Source: an uncultured Clostridia bacterium
GTDB taxonomy: Bacteria > Bacillota > Clostridia > Oscillospirales > Ruminococcaceae
DNA length: 64,000 nt
Assembly (NCBI GenBank): GCA_947584375.1
Contig: CANPWL010000007.1
Coordinates: 30,179-94,178 of the forward strand
Direction: 5' to 3'
The translations under genes were made by a program, and so were the position numbers. Under the pieces are notes generated by a model that was not told the DNA's origin, made no database searches, and saw only the letters and a program-made list of their open reading frames with translations. Below, one piece after another: positions 19,462 through 28,750 of the stretch. Within the stretch, counting starts at the first letter, position 1, and each line of letters opens with the position of its first letter.

Positions 19462-20179
19462 CCTGTCTTACGATTTACATATACATTCCTGCCTGTCGCC
19501 CTGCGGTGATAATGAATCTACCCCTGCGAATATCGTCGGAATGGCTTACGTCAAAGAGCTTGATGTTATAGCGCTGTGCGACCATAACACCTCAAAAAAC
19601 TGCGTTGCGGCAAGCGAGGTGGCAAAGGCTTACGGCAAGACCCTTATCTGCGGAATGGAGCTTACCACTGAGGAGGAAGTACACGTTGTATGTCTTATGC
19701 CCGGTTTGGATAAAGCACTTGAGCTTGATGAATATGTAAATCAAAGAATAATGCCTGTTGAGAATAATCCCGATATTTTCGGCGAACAACTAATAATGAA
19801 CAGCGATGACGAGATTATCGGACACGAGAACAAGCTGCTTATCAATGCAACGACTATTTCCTTTTCAAAGGTGTTTCCGTTGGTTGAAAGTTTGGGCGGA
19901 GTTGCTATACCTGCTCACATAGACAAGCAGGCAAACTCACTTTTGGCAAACTTAGGTTTTATCCCGCCGGATTCTACATTTAAAACAGTAGAGCTTAAAA
20001 ATCTCAATAACCTGCCGAACCTTAAAGCTCAGCACGATTACTTAAACAACTGTAAGGTCATAACAAGCTCAGACGCACACTATCTTCGGGATATAAACGA
20101 GCCTGTTAATTTTCTGCATGCTGAGGAAAATTCAGCGGAGGCTGTTATTGAGGCATTAAAAAATCCAAAGATTTTGTAG
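19454..20179 (+). CDS. PHP-domain metal-dependent phosphoesterase
   Basis: YDLHIHSCLSPCG, ALCDHNT, GMELTTEEEVHVV, IPAHIDKQ, TSSDAHYL metal-ligand pattern. ATG overlaps the end of the previous gene. Confidence 0.88.
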   Translation: MLSLSYDLHIHSCLSPCGDNESTPANIVGMAYVKELDVIALCDHNTSKNCVAASEVAKAYGKTLICGMELTTEEEVHVVCLMPGLDKALELDEYVNQRIMPVENNPDIFGEQLIMNSDDEIIGHENKLLINATTISFSKVFPLVESLGGVAIPAHIDKQANSLLANLGFIPPDSTFKTVELKNLNNLPNLKAQHDYLNNCKVITSSDAHYLRDINEPVNFLHAEENSAEAVIEALKNPKIL

Positions 20180-20232
20180 ATGTTTTATAAATCAGGGTTT
20201 GAAAAAAATTGCGTATGAATGGAGGATTTAAA

Positions 20233-20604
20233 ATGAAACAATGCTGTCTTCACGAATCGGGAGAGGATTATTTAGAAACCATTTTAATACTTCACAATAA
20301 AACAGGATATGTGCGCTCTATTGATATTGCAACAGAGTTGGGGTATTCAAAGCCGAGCGTGAGCCGTGCTATGGGTATTCTGAAAGCAAACGGATATATA
20401 ACCGTCGAGCCGTCGGGGCAGATAGTTCTTACAGACGAGGGCAGAAAGAAAGCGGAGTCGGTATATCACAGGCATTTAGTAATAACCGATTTTCTGGAGG
20501 GTTTAGGCGTATCGAGAGAAAACGCCGAGCTTGACGCTTGCAAGATAGAGCATATTATTTCGGAGGAGACTTTTGCGAGGATAAAGGAGAAGTGCACTGA
20601 TTAG
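20233..20604 (+). CDS. DtxR/MntR-family metal-dependent transcriptional regulator
   Basis: ESGEDYLETIL ... YVRSIDIATELGYSKPSVSRAMGILKANGYI ... LTDEGRKKAESVYHRHLVITDFL. Start after ggagg RBS. Confidence 0.88.
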   Translation: MKQCCLHESGEDYLETILILHNKTGYVRSIDIATELGYSKPSVSRAMGILKANGYITVEPSGQIVLTDEGRKKAESVYHRHLVITDFLEGLGVSRENAELDACKIEHIISEETFARIKEKCTD

Positions 20605-20705
20605 AGGTAACAGCAGCGGTTACGCTGCATCCTCTTCCGCCTTTGTATAGTTTGATTGATGTTAAAGTTTGTACAACGGCGGGCTTTAGTTTGTTTAAAA
20701 TGTAT

Positions 20706-20918
20706 TTATTTTTCTGCTTCTTGCATAAGTTTGTAACAATGTTCGCTCAGTCTTGCGGTTTCGTCTGCTAAACATTCAAGAGCTCCTCTTAAAATGTCAT
20801 CACCATATATGTGGATAAAATACATTACGCAAACTTCGGACAGCCCTTCTAGCTTTTCGGCTTTTTTCTTTATTTCTTCAAAGTCTACTAAATGAACTGC
20901 TTTGATTTTTTCTTTCAT
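20706..20918 (-). CDS. Small protein of unknown function
   Basis: 70-aa ORF divergent from the XRE regulator, preceded by a ggaagtg-like RBS; no family recognised. Confidence 0.5.
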   Translation of the reverse strand: MKEKIKAVHLVDFEEIKKKAEKLEGLSEVCVMYFIHIYGDDILRGALECLADETARLSEHCYKLMQEAEK

Positions 20919-20954
20919 TAATGTCACTTCCTTTAATTTGATTTATTTATATTA

Positions 20955-20973
20955 TACACGTATTTTCTGTGTA
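20955..20973. promoter_or_regulatory. Operator-like dyad 1
   Basis: TACACG tattttc TGTGTA, nearly identical to the dyad at 21025-21043. Confidence 0.6.
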
Positions 20974-21024
20974 AATCAATGTGCAATATTATACAAAATT
21001 AGAAGTTTATTATTGTTTATGTTA

Positions 21025-21043
21025 TACACATTTATTCTGTGTA
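21025..21043. promoter_or_regulatory. Operator-like dyad 2
   Basis: TACACA tttattc TGTGTA perfect 6-bp arms, in the divergent intergenic region. Confidence 0.65.
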
Positions 21044-21075
21044 ATATACGCAAAAATAAAAAGAGGTATTAGTTT

Positions 21076-21282
21076 ATGTCTATTCAGTATAAGGTTAATG
21101 TTTTAGCAGAATTAAAAGCCAAAGGCTATAACACATCACGTTTAAGAAAAGAAAAATTATTGGCAGAAGCAACGATACAACTATTAAGACATAACAAAAT
21201 TGTGTCTTACAAGAATATTTCAAGACTATGTAAATTACTTGAATGTGATATAGGCGATATTTTAGAGTATAGGGAAGATTAA
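21076..21282 (+). CDS. XRE/Cro-type HTH regulator
   Basis: LRKEKLLAEATIQLLRHNKIVSYKNISRLCKLLECDIGDILEYRED matches the Cro/CI-like HTH pattern. Confidence 0.8.
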   Translation: MSIQYKVNVLAELKAKGYNTSRLRKEKLLAEATIQLLRHNKIVSYKNISRLCKLLECDIGDILEYRED

Positions 21283-21422
21283 ACAGATATAAAGTTGTTT
21301 AGAATATATCATTGTGCTAACTTTCCAAAGGCGGCAAAACCACCGGCGGTTCGCCGGACATATTTATGCCCGTACTTTCATATACATAAATGAAAAACTG
21401 TATAGAAAGCGGGGCATTAATT

Positions 21423-22199
21423 ATGATTGTAAAAACATTCAAAGTCAGGAAAAAAGGGTTAGTTATATGCGGCGGAATACTTATTGCACTTTTGGTGATA
21501 CTTATTGTTTGCGGAATCGTGCATAAGGCTACGGCAAAAACTTACCCTATGAAAACTGAGAGCGAAAGACAGGCATTTATGAGAGAAATGGGCTGGGAGG
21601 TCTCAGAGGAATATACAAGCTGTAAGGTAGTGTCAATACCTGAGGAGTTTAACGAAACATACGAAAGCTATAACGAGCTTCAGAAAGAGCAGGGCTTTAA
21701 TCTCAAAAAGTACAAAGGCGAAATGGTTGAAATTTATACATATGAGGTGTATAATTATCCCGGAAACTCTGAAAATGTTGTTATTAATTTAATGGTGTTT
21801 GAAGAAAAACTTATAGGTGGAGACGTTTCCTGCAATGAGCTTGACGGATTTATGCAGGGACTTAAAAATTCCGATCCTGATGCTAAATCCGGATTGGATA
21901 AAAAGAGTTCCGAGAAAGAAAGCAGTGAAGATGATTCTGTTAAATCGGATAGCTCGGAGGATAAAAACAATAATAAGAAAAAGTCTGAGAATAACAGTAC
22001 AGATAAAACATCAAAGTCTGACAAGAAAGAATCTAAAAACACTTTCGACAGCAGTGAGGCTGAAGAAAGTTCAACTGATGTGAGCGACAGCAGTATTGCA
22101 GAAGAAAGCAGTACAGAAGTATCCGAAGAAAACACATCTGAAGAAAATACATCTGAAGAGAACACTTCCGCTGCCGAAAGCAGTTCACAGCAGTGGTAA
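21423..22199 (+). CDS. Membrane-anchored DUF4830-like protein with Ser/Glu/Lys-rich C-terminal tail
   Basis: N-terminal TM (GLVICGGILIALLVILIVCGIV), REMGWEVSEEY ... PEEFNETYESYNELQKEQGF, low-complexity tail with SEENTSEENTSEENTS. Confidence 0.7.
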   Translation: MIVKTFKVRKKGLVICGGILIALLVILIVCGIVHKATAKTYPMKTESERQAFMREMGWEVSEEYTSCKVVSIPEEFNETYESYNELQKEQGFNLKKYKGEMVEIYTYEVYNYPGNSENVVINLMVFEEKLIGGDVSCNELDGFMQGLKNSDPDAKSGLDKKSSEKESSEDDSVKSDSSEDKNNNKKKSENNSTDKTSKSDKKESKNTFDSSEAEESSTDVSDSSIAEESSTEVSEENTSEENTSEENTSAAESSSQQW

Positions 22200-22233
22200 G
22201 ATAATAGCTTTAGAGAAAATAAAGGAATTATAA

Positions 22234-22953
22234 ATGAAATTAGAATTAATGCGGATTGATAAGTATATTTCAAGTCAGTTGAACGGTGTATCCCGTAAGG
22301 ACGCTAAAGCCCTTTGCAGAAAAAATGAGGTCTTGGTGAATGGGTCTGTTGTGAAAAACAGTGATGAAAAAATAGTTGCAGGGAAGGATACCGTTACCGT
22401 TCAGGGTGAGAATGTACCTTATAAAAAGCATATATATATTATGCTGAATAAGCCTCAGGGATATGTCTGCTCAACAAAGGATGGGAAATCTCCTACTGTT
22501 ATGGAGCTTGTTCCGCCGGAGCTTTATCGTGACGGGCTTTTTCCTGCCGGTCGGCTTGATAAAGATACTGAAGGGTTTGTGCTGTTGACCGACGACGGTG
22601 AGCTTTCTCACAGAATGCTATTGCCCAAAAATCACGTAGAGAAAAAGTATTATGCAGAACTTGAATATCCTGTTGAAGAATATTATATCAGCGAGTTTGA
22701 AAAGGGTATGCAAATCGATGGCGGTGACGTTTGCCTTCCTGCAAGGATTGAATTTGTACCGGGAAATGAAAAGGCTTGCTATGTTTATCTTAATGAGGGT
22801 ATGTATCATCAAGTAAAAAGAATGTTTGAGAAATTGTCTAACAAGGTTGTTTTTCTCAAGCGCTTGAGAATTGGAAGACTTGACCTTGATGAAAATCTTG
22901 CATCGGGTGAGTGTTTGGAACTTTTGCACAAAGATGTTGAAAAGATTTTGTAA
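22234..22953 (+). CDS. RsuA/RluB-family pseudouridine synthase
   Basis: S4-like N-terminus MRIDKYISSQLNGVSRKDAKALC; MLNKPQGYVCSTKDG; FPAGRLDKDTEGFVLLTDDGELSHRML. Confidence 0.93.
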   Translation: MKLELMRIDKYISSQLNGVSRKDAKALCRKNEVLVNGSVVKNSDEKIVAGKDTVTVQGENVPYKKHIYIMLNKPQGYVCSTKDGKSPTVMELVPPELYRDGLFPAGRLDKDTEGFVLLTDDGELSHRMLLPKNHVEKKYYAELEYPVEEYYISEFEKGMQIDGGDVCLPARIEFVPGNEKACYVYLNEGMYHQVKRMFEKLSNKVVFLKRLRIGRLDLDENLASGECLELLHKDVEKIL

Positions 22954-23108
22954 GCTTGAATGGAAAATTATCAAGATTTAGTAATTATAAATAATTTATC
23001 TCTTTAAACTTTAGTGAAAAAACCGTTGAAATCAAGCAGTCAAATTTGTTATTATATTATTGAGCAAAATATTATTTATTAAATATATTAACGGGAGGTC
23101 ATATATAA

Positions 23109-24251
23109 ATGGCAAGTGTATCACTAAAGGGAATTTATAAAAAGTATCCGGGTAATGTTGTTGCTGTTTCAGACTTCAATATTGAAATCAAGGATAAAGA
23201 GTTTATTATTCTTGTAGGCCCGTCCGGATGCGGTAAATCAACAACTTTGAGAATGATTGCCGGTCTTGAGGAAATCAGCGACGGAGAACTCTATATCGGG
23301 GACAGACTTGTAAACGATATAGCTCCTAAGGACAGAGATATAGCAATGGTTTTCCAGAACTATGCTCTTTATCCGCATATGACTGTGTTTGAGAATATGG
23401 CATTCGGTCTTAAATTAAGAAAAGTTCCTAAGGATCAAATCGCTAAGAAGGTTGAAGAAGCTGCTAAAATTCTTGACATTGCTCACCTTCTCGACAGAAA
23501 GCCAAAGGCTTTATCAGGAGGTCAAAGACAGCGTGTCGCTTTGGGAAGAGCTATCGTGCGTGAACCTCAGGTATTCTTACTTGACGAGCCGCTTTCAAAC
23601 CTCGATGCTAAACTTAGAGCTCAGATGAGAACGGAGATTTCTAAACTTCATAAGAGATTGGGTACTACATTTATTTACGTTACTCATGACCAGACAGAGG
23701 CTATGACTATGGCTGACAGAATCGTTGTTATGAAGGACGGTTTCATTCAGCAGGTTGATTCTCCTAACAATCTGTATCAGCACCCTGTAAATCAATTTGT
23801 TGCAGGATTTATTGGTTCTCCTCAGATGAACTTTATTGATTCTAAACTTATCAAGGTTGACGGTAAGTATGTTATTGAGTTTGGTACTGAGGATACTAAG
23901 GAGACCAGAGGAGTTAAATATACCGTTGAAGTTCCTGAATCTAAGGCTGACGAAAAGTTACTAGAACCGCTTGTAGGTAAGGAAGTTGTTATGGGTATTC
24001 GTCCTGAATGTATTCACGATGAGGAAATGTTTATTTCATCTGCTAAGACCGGCGTTATTGATACAACTGTTGAGGTCGCTGAAATGATGGGCGCTGAAAC
24101 TTATTTGTATCTCAACTGCGTTGGTATTCAGATGACGGCAAGAGTTTCACCTCGCAATAATGTAAGACCTCAGGATAAGATAAAGGTTGCTATTGATCCT
24201 AATAGAATTCATATCTTTGAAAAGGATACCGAAAAGGCAGTTATTAACTAG
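23109..24251 (+). CDS. msmK: Carbohydrate ABC transporter ATP-binding protein (MsmK/UgpC/MalK type)
   Basis: [55 protein letters not shown]-terminal regulatory domain; no adjacent permeases. Confidence 0.92.
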   Translation: MASVSLKGIYKKYPGNVVAVSDFNIEIKDKEFIILVGPSGCGKSTTLRMIAGLEEISDGELYIGDRLVNDIAPKDRDIAMVFQNYALYPHMTVFENMAFGLKLRKVPKDQIAKKVEEAAKILDIAHLLDRKPKALSGGQRQRVALGRAIVREPQVFLLDEPLSNLDAKLRAQMRTEISKLHKRLGTTFIYVTHDQTEAMTMADRIVVMKDGFIQQVDSPNNLYQHPVNQFVAGFIGSPQMNFIDSKLIKVDGKYVIEFGTEDTKETRGVKYTVEVPESKADEKLLEPLVGKEVVMGIRPECIHDEEMFISSAKTGVIDTTVEVAEMMGAETYLYLNCVGIQMTARVSPRNNVRPQDKIKVAIDPNRIHIFEKDTEKAVIN

Positions 24252-24287
24252 TGAGAATTTCATTTTGAACGAATCTTTATATACATA

Positions 24288-24329
24288 CAAACTCCTTTAG
24301 CTTGACTTAGTCAAACTGAAGGAGTTTGT
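24288..24329 (+). terminator. Intrinsic terminator after msmK-like gene
   Basis: CAAACTCCTTTAGCTTGAC ttag TCAAACTGAAGGAGTTTG long imperfect stem. Confidence 0.75.
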
Positions 24330-24888
24330 GCTGTTTATACCTTATTTAATATATATAATATGCCTGTATTGGTTATCAAATGTATATGATTACTGTTATT
24401 TGATATAGTAAAATAAATTTTTTTCAGAAATTATTTACTAAAAATAATGTTCCTAATTCCTTATTTGAGAATTGTTTTAAAACCTATTTTATTTTTTTAG
24501 AAATCTATACGTTTTTTGCATTGACTTTTTCAATTATCAGGTGTTTTGTGTAGTTTTAAACAAAAATATAATAATTTTACTATTATATTTTTGATATTTT
24601 AGTGTTGCATTTTATATTTGGTTATGATATAATAATCCTACAAATTTCAATATGTGTCGTATTTAAGCACATTATTGCGTTCTTCATAGTATTCGGGCAA
24701 TTGACAATTATGTTAATATTAAAGCATAATTTACATAAGTGTCAAAAAAAGTTTAATTTAATTTAATTTTTCATCTTGCCTGATACGTTATACTTTAATT
24801 AGTTATAATTCTAAACGGTGACCCACGTTTAGTATTATATAAATTTATTTCAATTTTAAAAATTTTAAAAGAAAAGAGGTAAACAACA

Positions 24889-27800
24889 TTGAAAATGAAA
24901 AGAAAAGCTTTAAGTGTTATAAGCTGTTTAGCACTTTTGCTTAGCTCATTGCCATCTACGGCAGTTTTCGTTTCAGCTGCGGAGACAACAACGACTAGTC
25001 CTGGCGATCCGCAGTATGTTACCATTAATGGAACTGATAAGACAAAACATGCTGTTTTCGCTAATGGTACAGATATTGAGGTTACTTATGATGCAGAGAA
25101 AGGAACGAATACTGTAACATGGACTGATGCGGAACAAGCTAAAAACAAAATACAGTCAGTTCCAACAGACGCAGATGTATTTGCAGGATGTCATGGTAAT
25201 GCTACATCAGTTGGCACAGATAATCCTGTAAAAATCACAATTAACGGAGCACACCTTAATACTGTTTACGGCGGAGGACTTCATGAGTCAACTGTTGGAA
25301 ATGTAGAAATAACAGTTAAAGGTAAAGCAGAACTTAATTGGGTTTGCGGAGGCGGAGCTAACGCTCTCATTCATGACGATTGTTCTAGCGGCGCTTGGGA
25401 GAGCGATGCAAACACTTCTAAAACTGTAGTTAATAATGCAGTGATCAATATTGAAGATGGTGCTGTTGCAGATGCTGTTTATGGCGGAGGTCAAGGTAAC
25501 AGCAAAACTGACAAGACAACTATAAACATTAAAGACGGTACATTTGATTCTGTATGTGCCAGCGGTTCTAACGGTTATACAGGCACCGCAGATGTTAATA
25601 TTGAAGGCGGTACTATTAAAGATGTTAGGTCTGTAACTAGAGGTACTATTGAAAGCTCAGATGTTGCAGTTACAGGCGGTACCATAGATAATCTTTACAT
25701 AGGCGGAAGCGACGGAGAAAATATTACAGGTACTGTTAATAATTCAAATGTTGACATCACAGGCGGTACTGTTAAAGAGTTACACGCAGGTAAATCAAAC
25801 AACACGACTTTGGATGTAGCACAGCCGGAATACTCATTCTCAGCTGATCCAAGTTCTGTTGATAAGTACAACGCAGACATTGAAACTAAAAAGGATGAGG
25901 CAAACGCTTATTACTACTTCAAGGCTTACAAAGCTGACGGTGAGGAAGCTAACGGCAGTGAATTGGCAAAGAATCTTACTAAAATCGTAATGCCGATGAC
26001 AGGTTCCCTTGATAACAAGGCTTATCAGTTTGCATTTGTAATGGCAAACGGCGAAACTGTTGTAGCTACTGATGTAAAAGAAGGTGACGCATGGAAAGCT
26101 ACCAGATTAACATGTAAAGACGGAAGCTATGTAGATACAAACTACGACGCTATTCATCTGTTCGGCGGAAGACATAATGACGATACATTAGTTGAATCAA
26201 CTGACGTTACATTAGACGGAACCACCCACGTACAAACCGTATGGGGCGGCGGCTGGCATAAATCTTATACCGGCACAACTAAGGTAACAGTAAAGAATAA
26301 TGCAGAGGTTAAGGGTATCCAAGGCGGAGCTGCTGCATTATTTGCAGGCACAAACTGCAACACAGCGGAATGTCCAGCTAACGGCGGCAAAACATCATGT
26401 ATGTCGAAGCCATCAGGAAACACAAAAGATGATTATGATGTTCCTGAAAACGCACGTGTTCAAAAAGCAGAGGTAATAGTTGAAAGCTGCAAGCCATATA
26501 CAACACCAAGCGGGGCTCTATGTCAAACTATGATTTACGGCGGCGGTGAAAGTTTAGCATACACAGGCGAATGTTCAGTAACAATCAATGGCGGAGACTT
26601 TGGTACTGACGGAATAGTATATCCTGCCGGCTCAAACGGTTACACAGGCAAGTCTTCTCTTGTAGTTGACGGAGAGGTTACAATTCCAAAAGTTGCTTCT
26701 GCAAAGAGCGGAATTGTTAAGAGTGCTGACATTGAAATAAAGAACGGTACTGTAACAGAACTGACTTTGGGTATGATTGAAAGTCCCGAAGGCTATGGCG
26801 AATTAGGAGCTAGCGATGTAAAAGTATCAGGCGATGGTACAGTTAGCAATGTTGTGTTTGGTCATAAGAATGTTGAAGATGAAATCAAACCTGAAAGTGA
26901 TGAAGGCTATACTTTAACAGCTGACGGCGGAACAATAGAACAAGTCGCTGGTGAAGATGTTGATTATACAAAGCAAGACCTAGTATGTGAACACTCTAAG
27001 TATAATCATACTGAGGATGTACCAGCTAAGCCTGCAACTTGTGCTGAAGACGGTACTTATGCTTACTACAAGTGCGGAAACTGCGGACGCTACATTGCAG
27101 ATGATACTGATGATCATACAGGTAAGCCCGTAGACGTTACTAATAAAGCAGGCGACGCTGTTGATACTGATAAGATCGTAATGACAGCAGGCAACACACA
27201 CCACGTATTTGATAACGCTCAGGTAGTTGCAAAGGTTCCTGCAACTTGCTTAACAGACGGTAAAGAAGCATATGCTATATGTACTGTATGTAAAAAGCAA
27301 ATAGCAAAGGCTACACCTACTGCTTGGTCAGATCCGGCACAGACAATTCCAACAGAATATTCATTTGAGAATGTTGACAGTGAAGATGATTTAGTTATTA
27401 ATGCAACAGGACATACATTGGTTAATGTTCCAGCAACAGAGGCAACATGTACAAAAACAGGTTTGACTCAGGGAACTAATTGTTCAGCTTGCGGAGCTAT
27501 CATTGTTCCTCAATATACAGTAGCAATGAAAGATCATACACCGGATCCAAAGAAGGTAGCTAAAGTAGATGCTACATGTACAACTCCTGGTTACACAGAG
27601 GGTACTCAGTGTTCAGTTTGTAAGCAGATTTATGAGGGTCATGAATTGATTCCTGCATTAAATCACAATTTTGAAAAATACACATATAACAATGACGCTA
27701 CATGTACAGTAGACGGAACAAAGACAGCTAAATGTACACGTTGTGAAGTAAAGGATACAATACTTGATCCGGATCATCCTGCAGCACATACACCTGAGAA

Positions 27801-28485
27801 ACTCGATGCAGTAGATGCAACTTGTACATCAACAGGTTTGACAGAGGGTTCTAAGTGTTCAGTTTGTGGTGCAGAGCTTGTTAAGCAGTTAGCTACACCA
27901 ATGATTCCACATACACCTGTAACTGACGAAGGTTTTGCAGCAACTTGTACAAAGTTAGGTTTGTCAGAAGGTTCACACTGCTCAGTATGCGGCGGCGTAA
28001 TCGTAGCTCAGGTTGTACTTCCTGTAAAGGGACACAGCTACAAGGACGGTGTTTGCACAGTTTGCGGTGCTACAGAGCCTACAAATGGCAATACTGCAAC
28101 AACGACGAATCCTACTACAATCACTACTACTACTGCTAAACCTACTATCCCAGCTCAGGTAAATGCAGTTAAGCAGGCTAAAATCAAGAAGCTTACTGTA
28201 AAGAGCAAGGCTAAGAAAAAGATTACTGTTTCATGGGCTAAGGTTAAAGGCGCAAAGGGATATCAGGTTGAAGTTTCTAAGAGCAAGTCATTCAAGAAGA
28301 GCGGTAAGATTCTTACTAAGACATCTAAGAAAGTAAAGATCAACATCAAGAACTCTAAGATCAAGAGTAAGAAGACATACTACGTTCGTGTAAGAGCATA
28401 TGCAACTTATAAGAATGCTAGCGGCGCTACAAAGAAAGTATATAGCAGTTGGAATAAGAAATTGAGAAAGGTTAAAGTTAAGTAA
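24889..28485 (+). CDS. Large secreted repeat protein: beta-solenoid-like N-region, Cys-rich repeats, Thr-rich linker, Lys-rich C-terminal FN3-like domain
   Basis: Signal peptide (ALSVISCLALLLSSLPSTAVFVSAAE); repeated VYGGG/NIEGGTI motifs; repeated ATCTxxGLTEGxxCSVCG units; C-terminal AKGYQVEVSKSKSF ... YYVRVRAYATY. TTG start. Confidence 0.85.
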   Translation: MKMKRKALSVISCLALLLSSLPSTAVFVSAAETTTTSPGDPQYVTINGTDKTKHAVFANGTDIEVTYDAEKGTNTVTWTDAEQAKNKIQSVPTDADVFAGCHGNATSVGTDNPVKITINGAHLNTVYGGGLHESTVGNVEITVKGKAELNWVCGGGANALIHDDCSSGAWESDANTSKTVVNNAVINIEDGAVADAVYGGGQGNSKTDKTTINIKDGTFDSVCASGSNGYTGTADVNIEGGTIKDVRSVTRGTIESSDVAVTGGTIDNLYIGGSDGENITGTVNNSNVDITGGTVKELHAGKSNNTTLDVAQPEYSFSADPSSVDKYNADIETKKDEANAYYYFKAYKADGEEANGSELAKNLTKIVMPMTGSLDNKAYQFAFVMANGETVVATDVKEGDAWKATRLTCKDGSYVDTNYDAIHLFGGRHNDDTLVESTDVTLDGTTHVQTVWGGGWHKSYTGTTKVTVKNNAEVKGIQGGAAALFAGTNCNTAECPANGGKTSCMSKPSGNTKDDYDVPENARVQKAEVIVESCKPYTTPSGALCQTMIYGGGESLAYTGECSVTINGGDFGTDGIVYPAGSNGYTGKSSLVVDGEVTIPKVASAKSGIVKSADIEIKNGTVTELTLGMIESPEGYGELGASDVKVSGDGTVSNVVFGHKNVEDEIKPESDEGYTLTADGGTIEQVAGEDVDYTKQDLVCEHSKYNHTEDVPAKPATCAEDGTYAYYKCGNCGRYIADDTDDHTGKPVDVTNKAGDAVDTDKIVMTAGNTHHVFDNAQVVAKVPATCLTDGKEAYAICTVCKKQIAKATPTAWSDPAQTIPTEYSFENVDSEDDLVINATGHTLVNVPATEATCTKTGLTQGTNCSACGAIIVPQYTVAMKDHTPDPKKVAKVDATCTTPGYTEGTQCSVCKQIYEGHELIPALNHNFEKYTYNNDATCTVDGTKTAKCTRCEVKDTILDPDHPAAHTPEKLDAVDATCTSTGLTEGSKCSVCGAELVKQLATPMIPHTPVTDEGFAATCTKLGLSEGSHCSVCGGVIVAQVVLPVKGHSYKDGVCTVCGATEPTNGNTATTTNPTTITTTTAKPTIPAQVNAVKQAKIKKLTVKSKAKKKITVSWAKVKGAKGYQVEVSKSKSFKKSGKILTKTSKKVKINIKNSKIKSKKTYYVRVRAYATYKNASGATKKVYSSWNKKLRKVKVK

Positions 28486-28539
28486 TTTTCTTAATTGATT
28501 ATTGGTATACAGATTTTATGGATTTGTTTACTTCATAAA

Positions 28540-28573
28540 AAAGAAGGCTAAGTCACACGGCTTAGCCTTCTTT
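28540..28573 (+). terminator. Intrinsic terminator after the large secreted protein
   Basis: AAAGAAGGCTAAG tcacacgg CTTAGCCTTCTTT. Confidence 0.8.
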
Positions 28574-28715
28574 GATTATGCAAGGCAAGTATAGTATATT
28601 AATTTAGCGGTCTGTCTGATAGATATTAGTAACGCAAATTCAGCAATGTATGGCAATTGTTTTAATTTGCGTGAAGGTAATGTTTAAACTATTTTTAAGA
28701 AAGCTTTAAGCATAT

Positions 28716-28748
28716 AAAAAACCCACTAAGAATTTCTTAGTGGGTTTA
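28716..28748 (-). terminator. Intrinsic terminator after rny
   Basis: AAACCCACTAAG aattt CTTAGTGGGTTT read on the minus strand. Confidence 0.75.
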
Positions 28749-28750
28749 TA

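Noticed and set aside
21755-22273. Minus-strand 172-aa Ser/Leu-rich ORF
   Set aside because: Antisense of the Ser/Glu low-complexity tail of the DUF4830-like protein and the start of the pseudouridine synthase gene.
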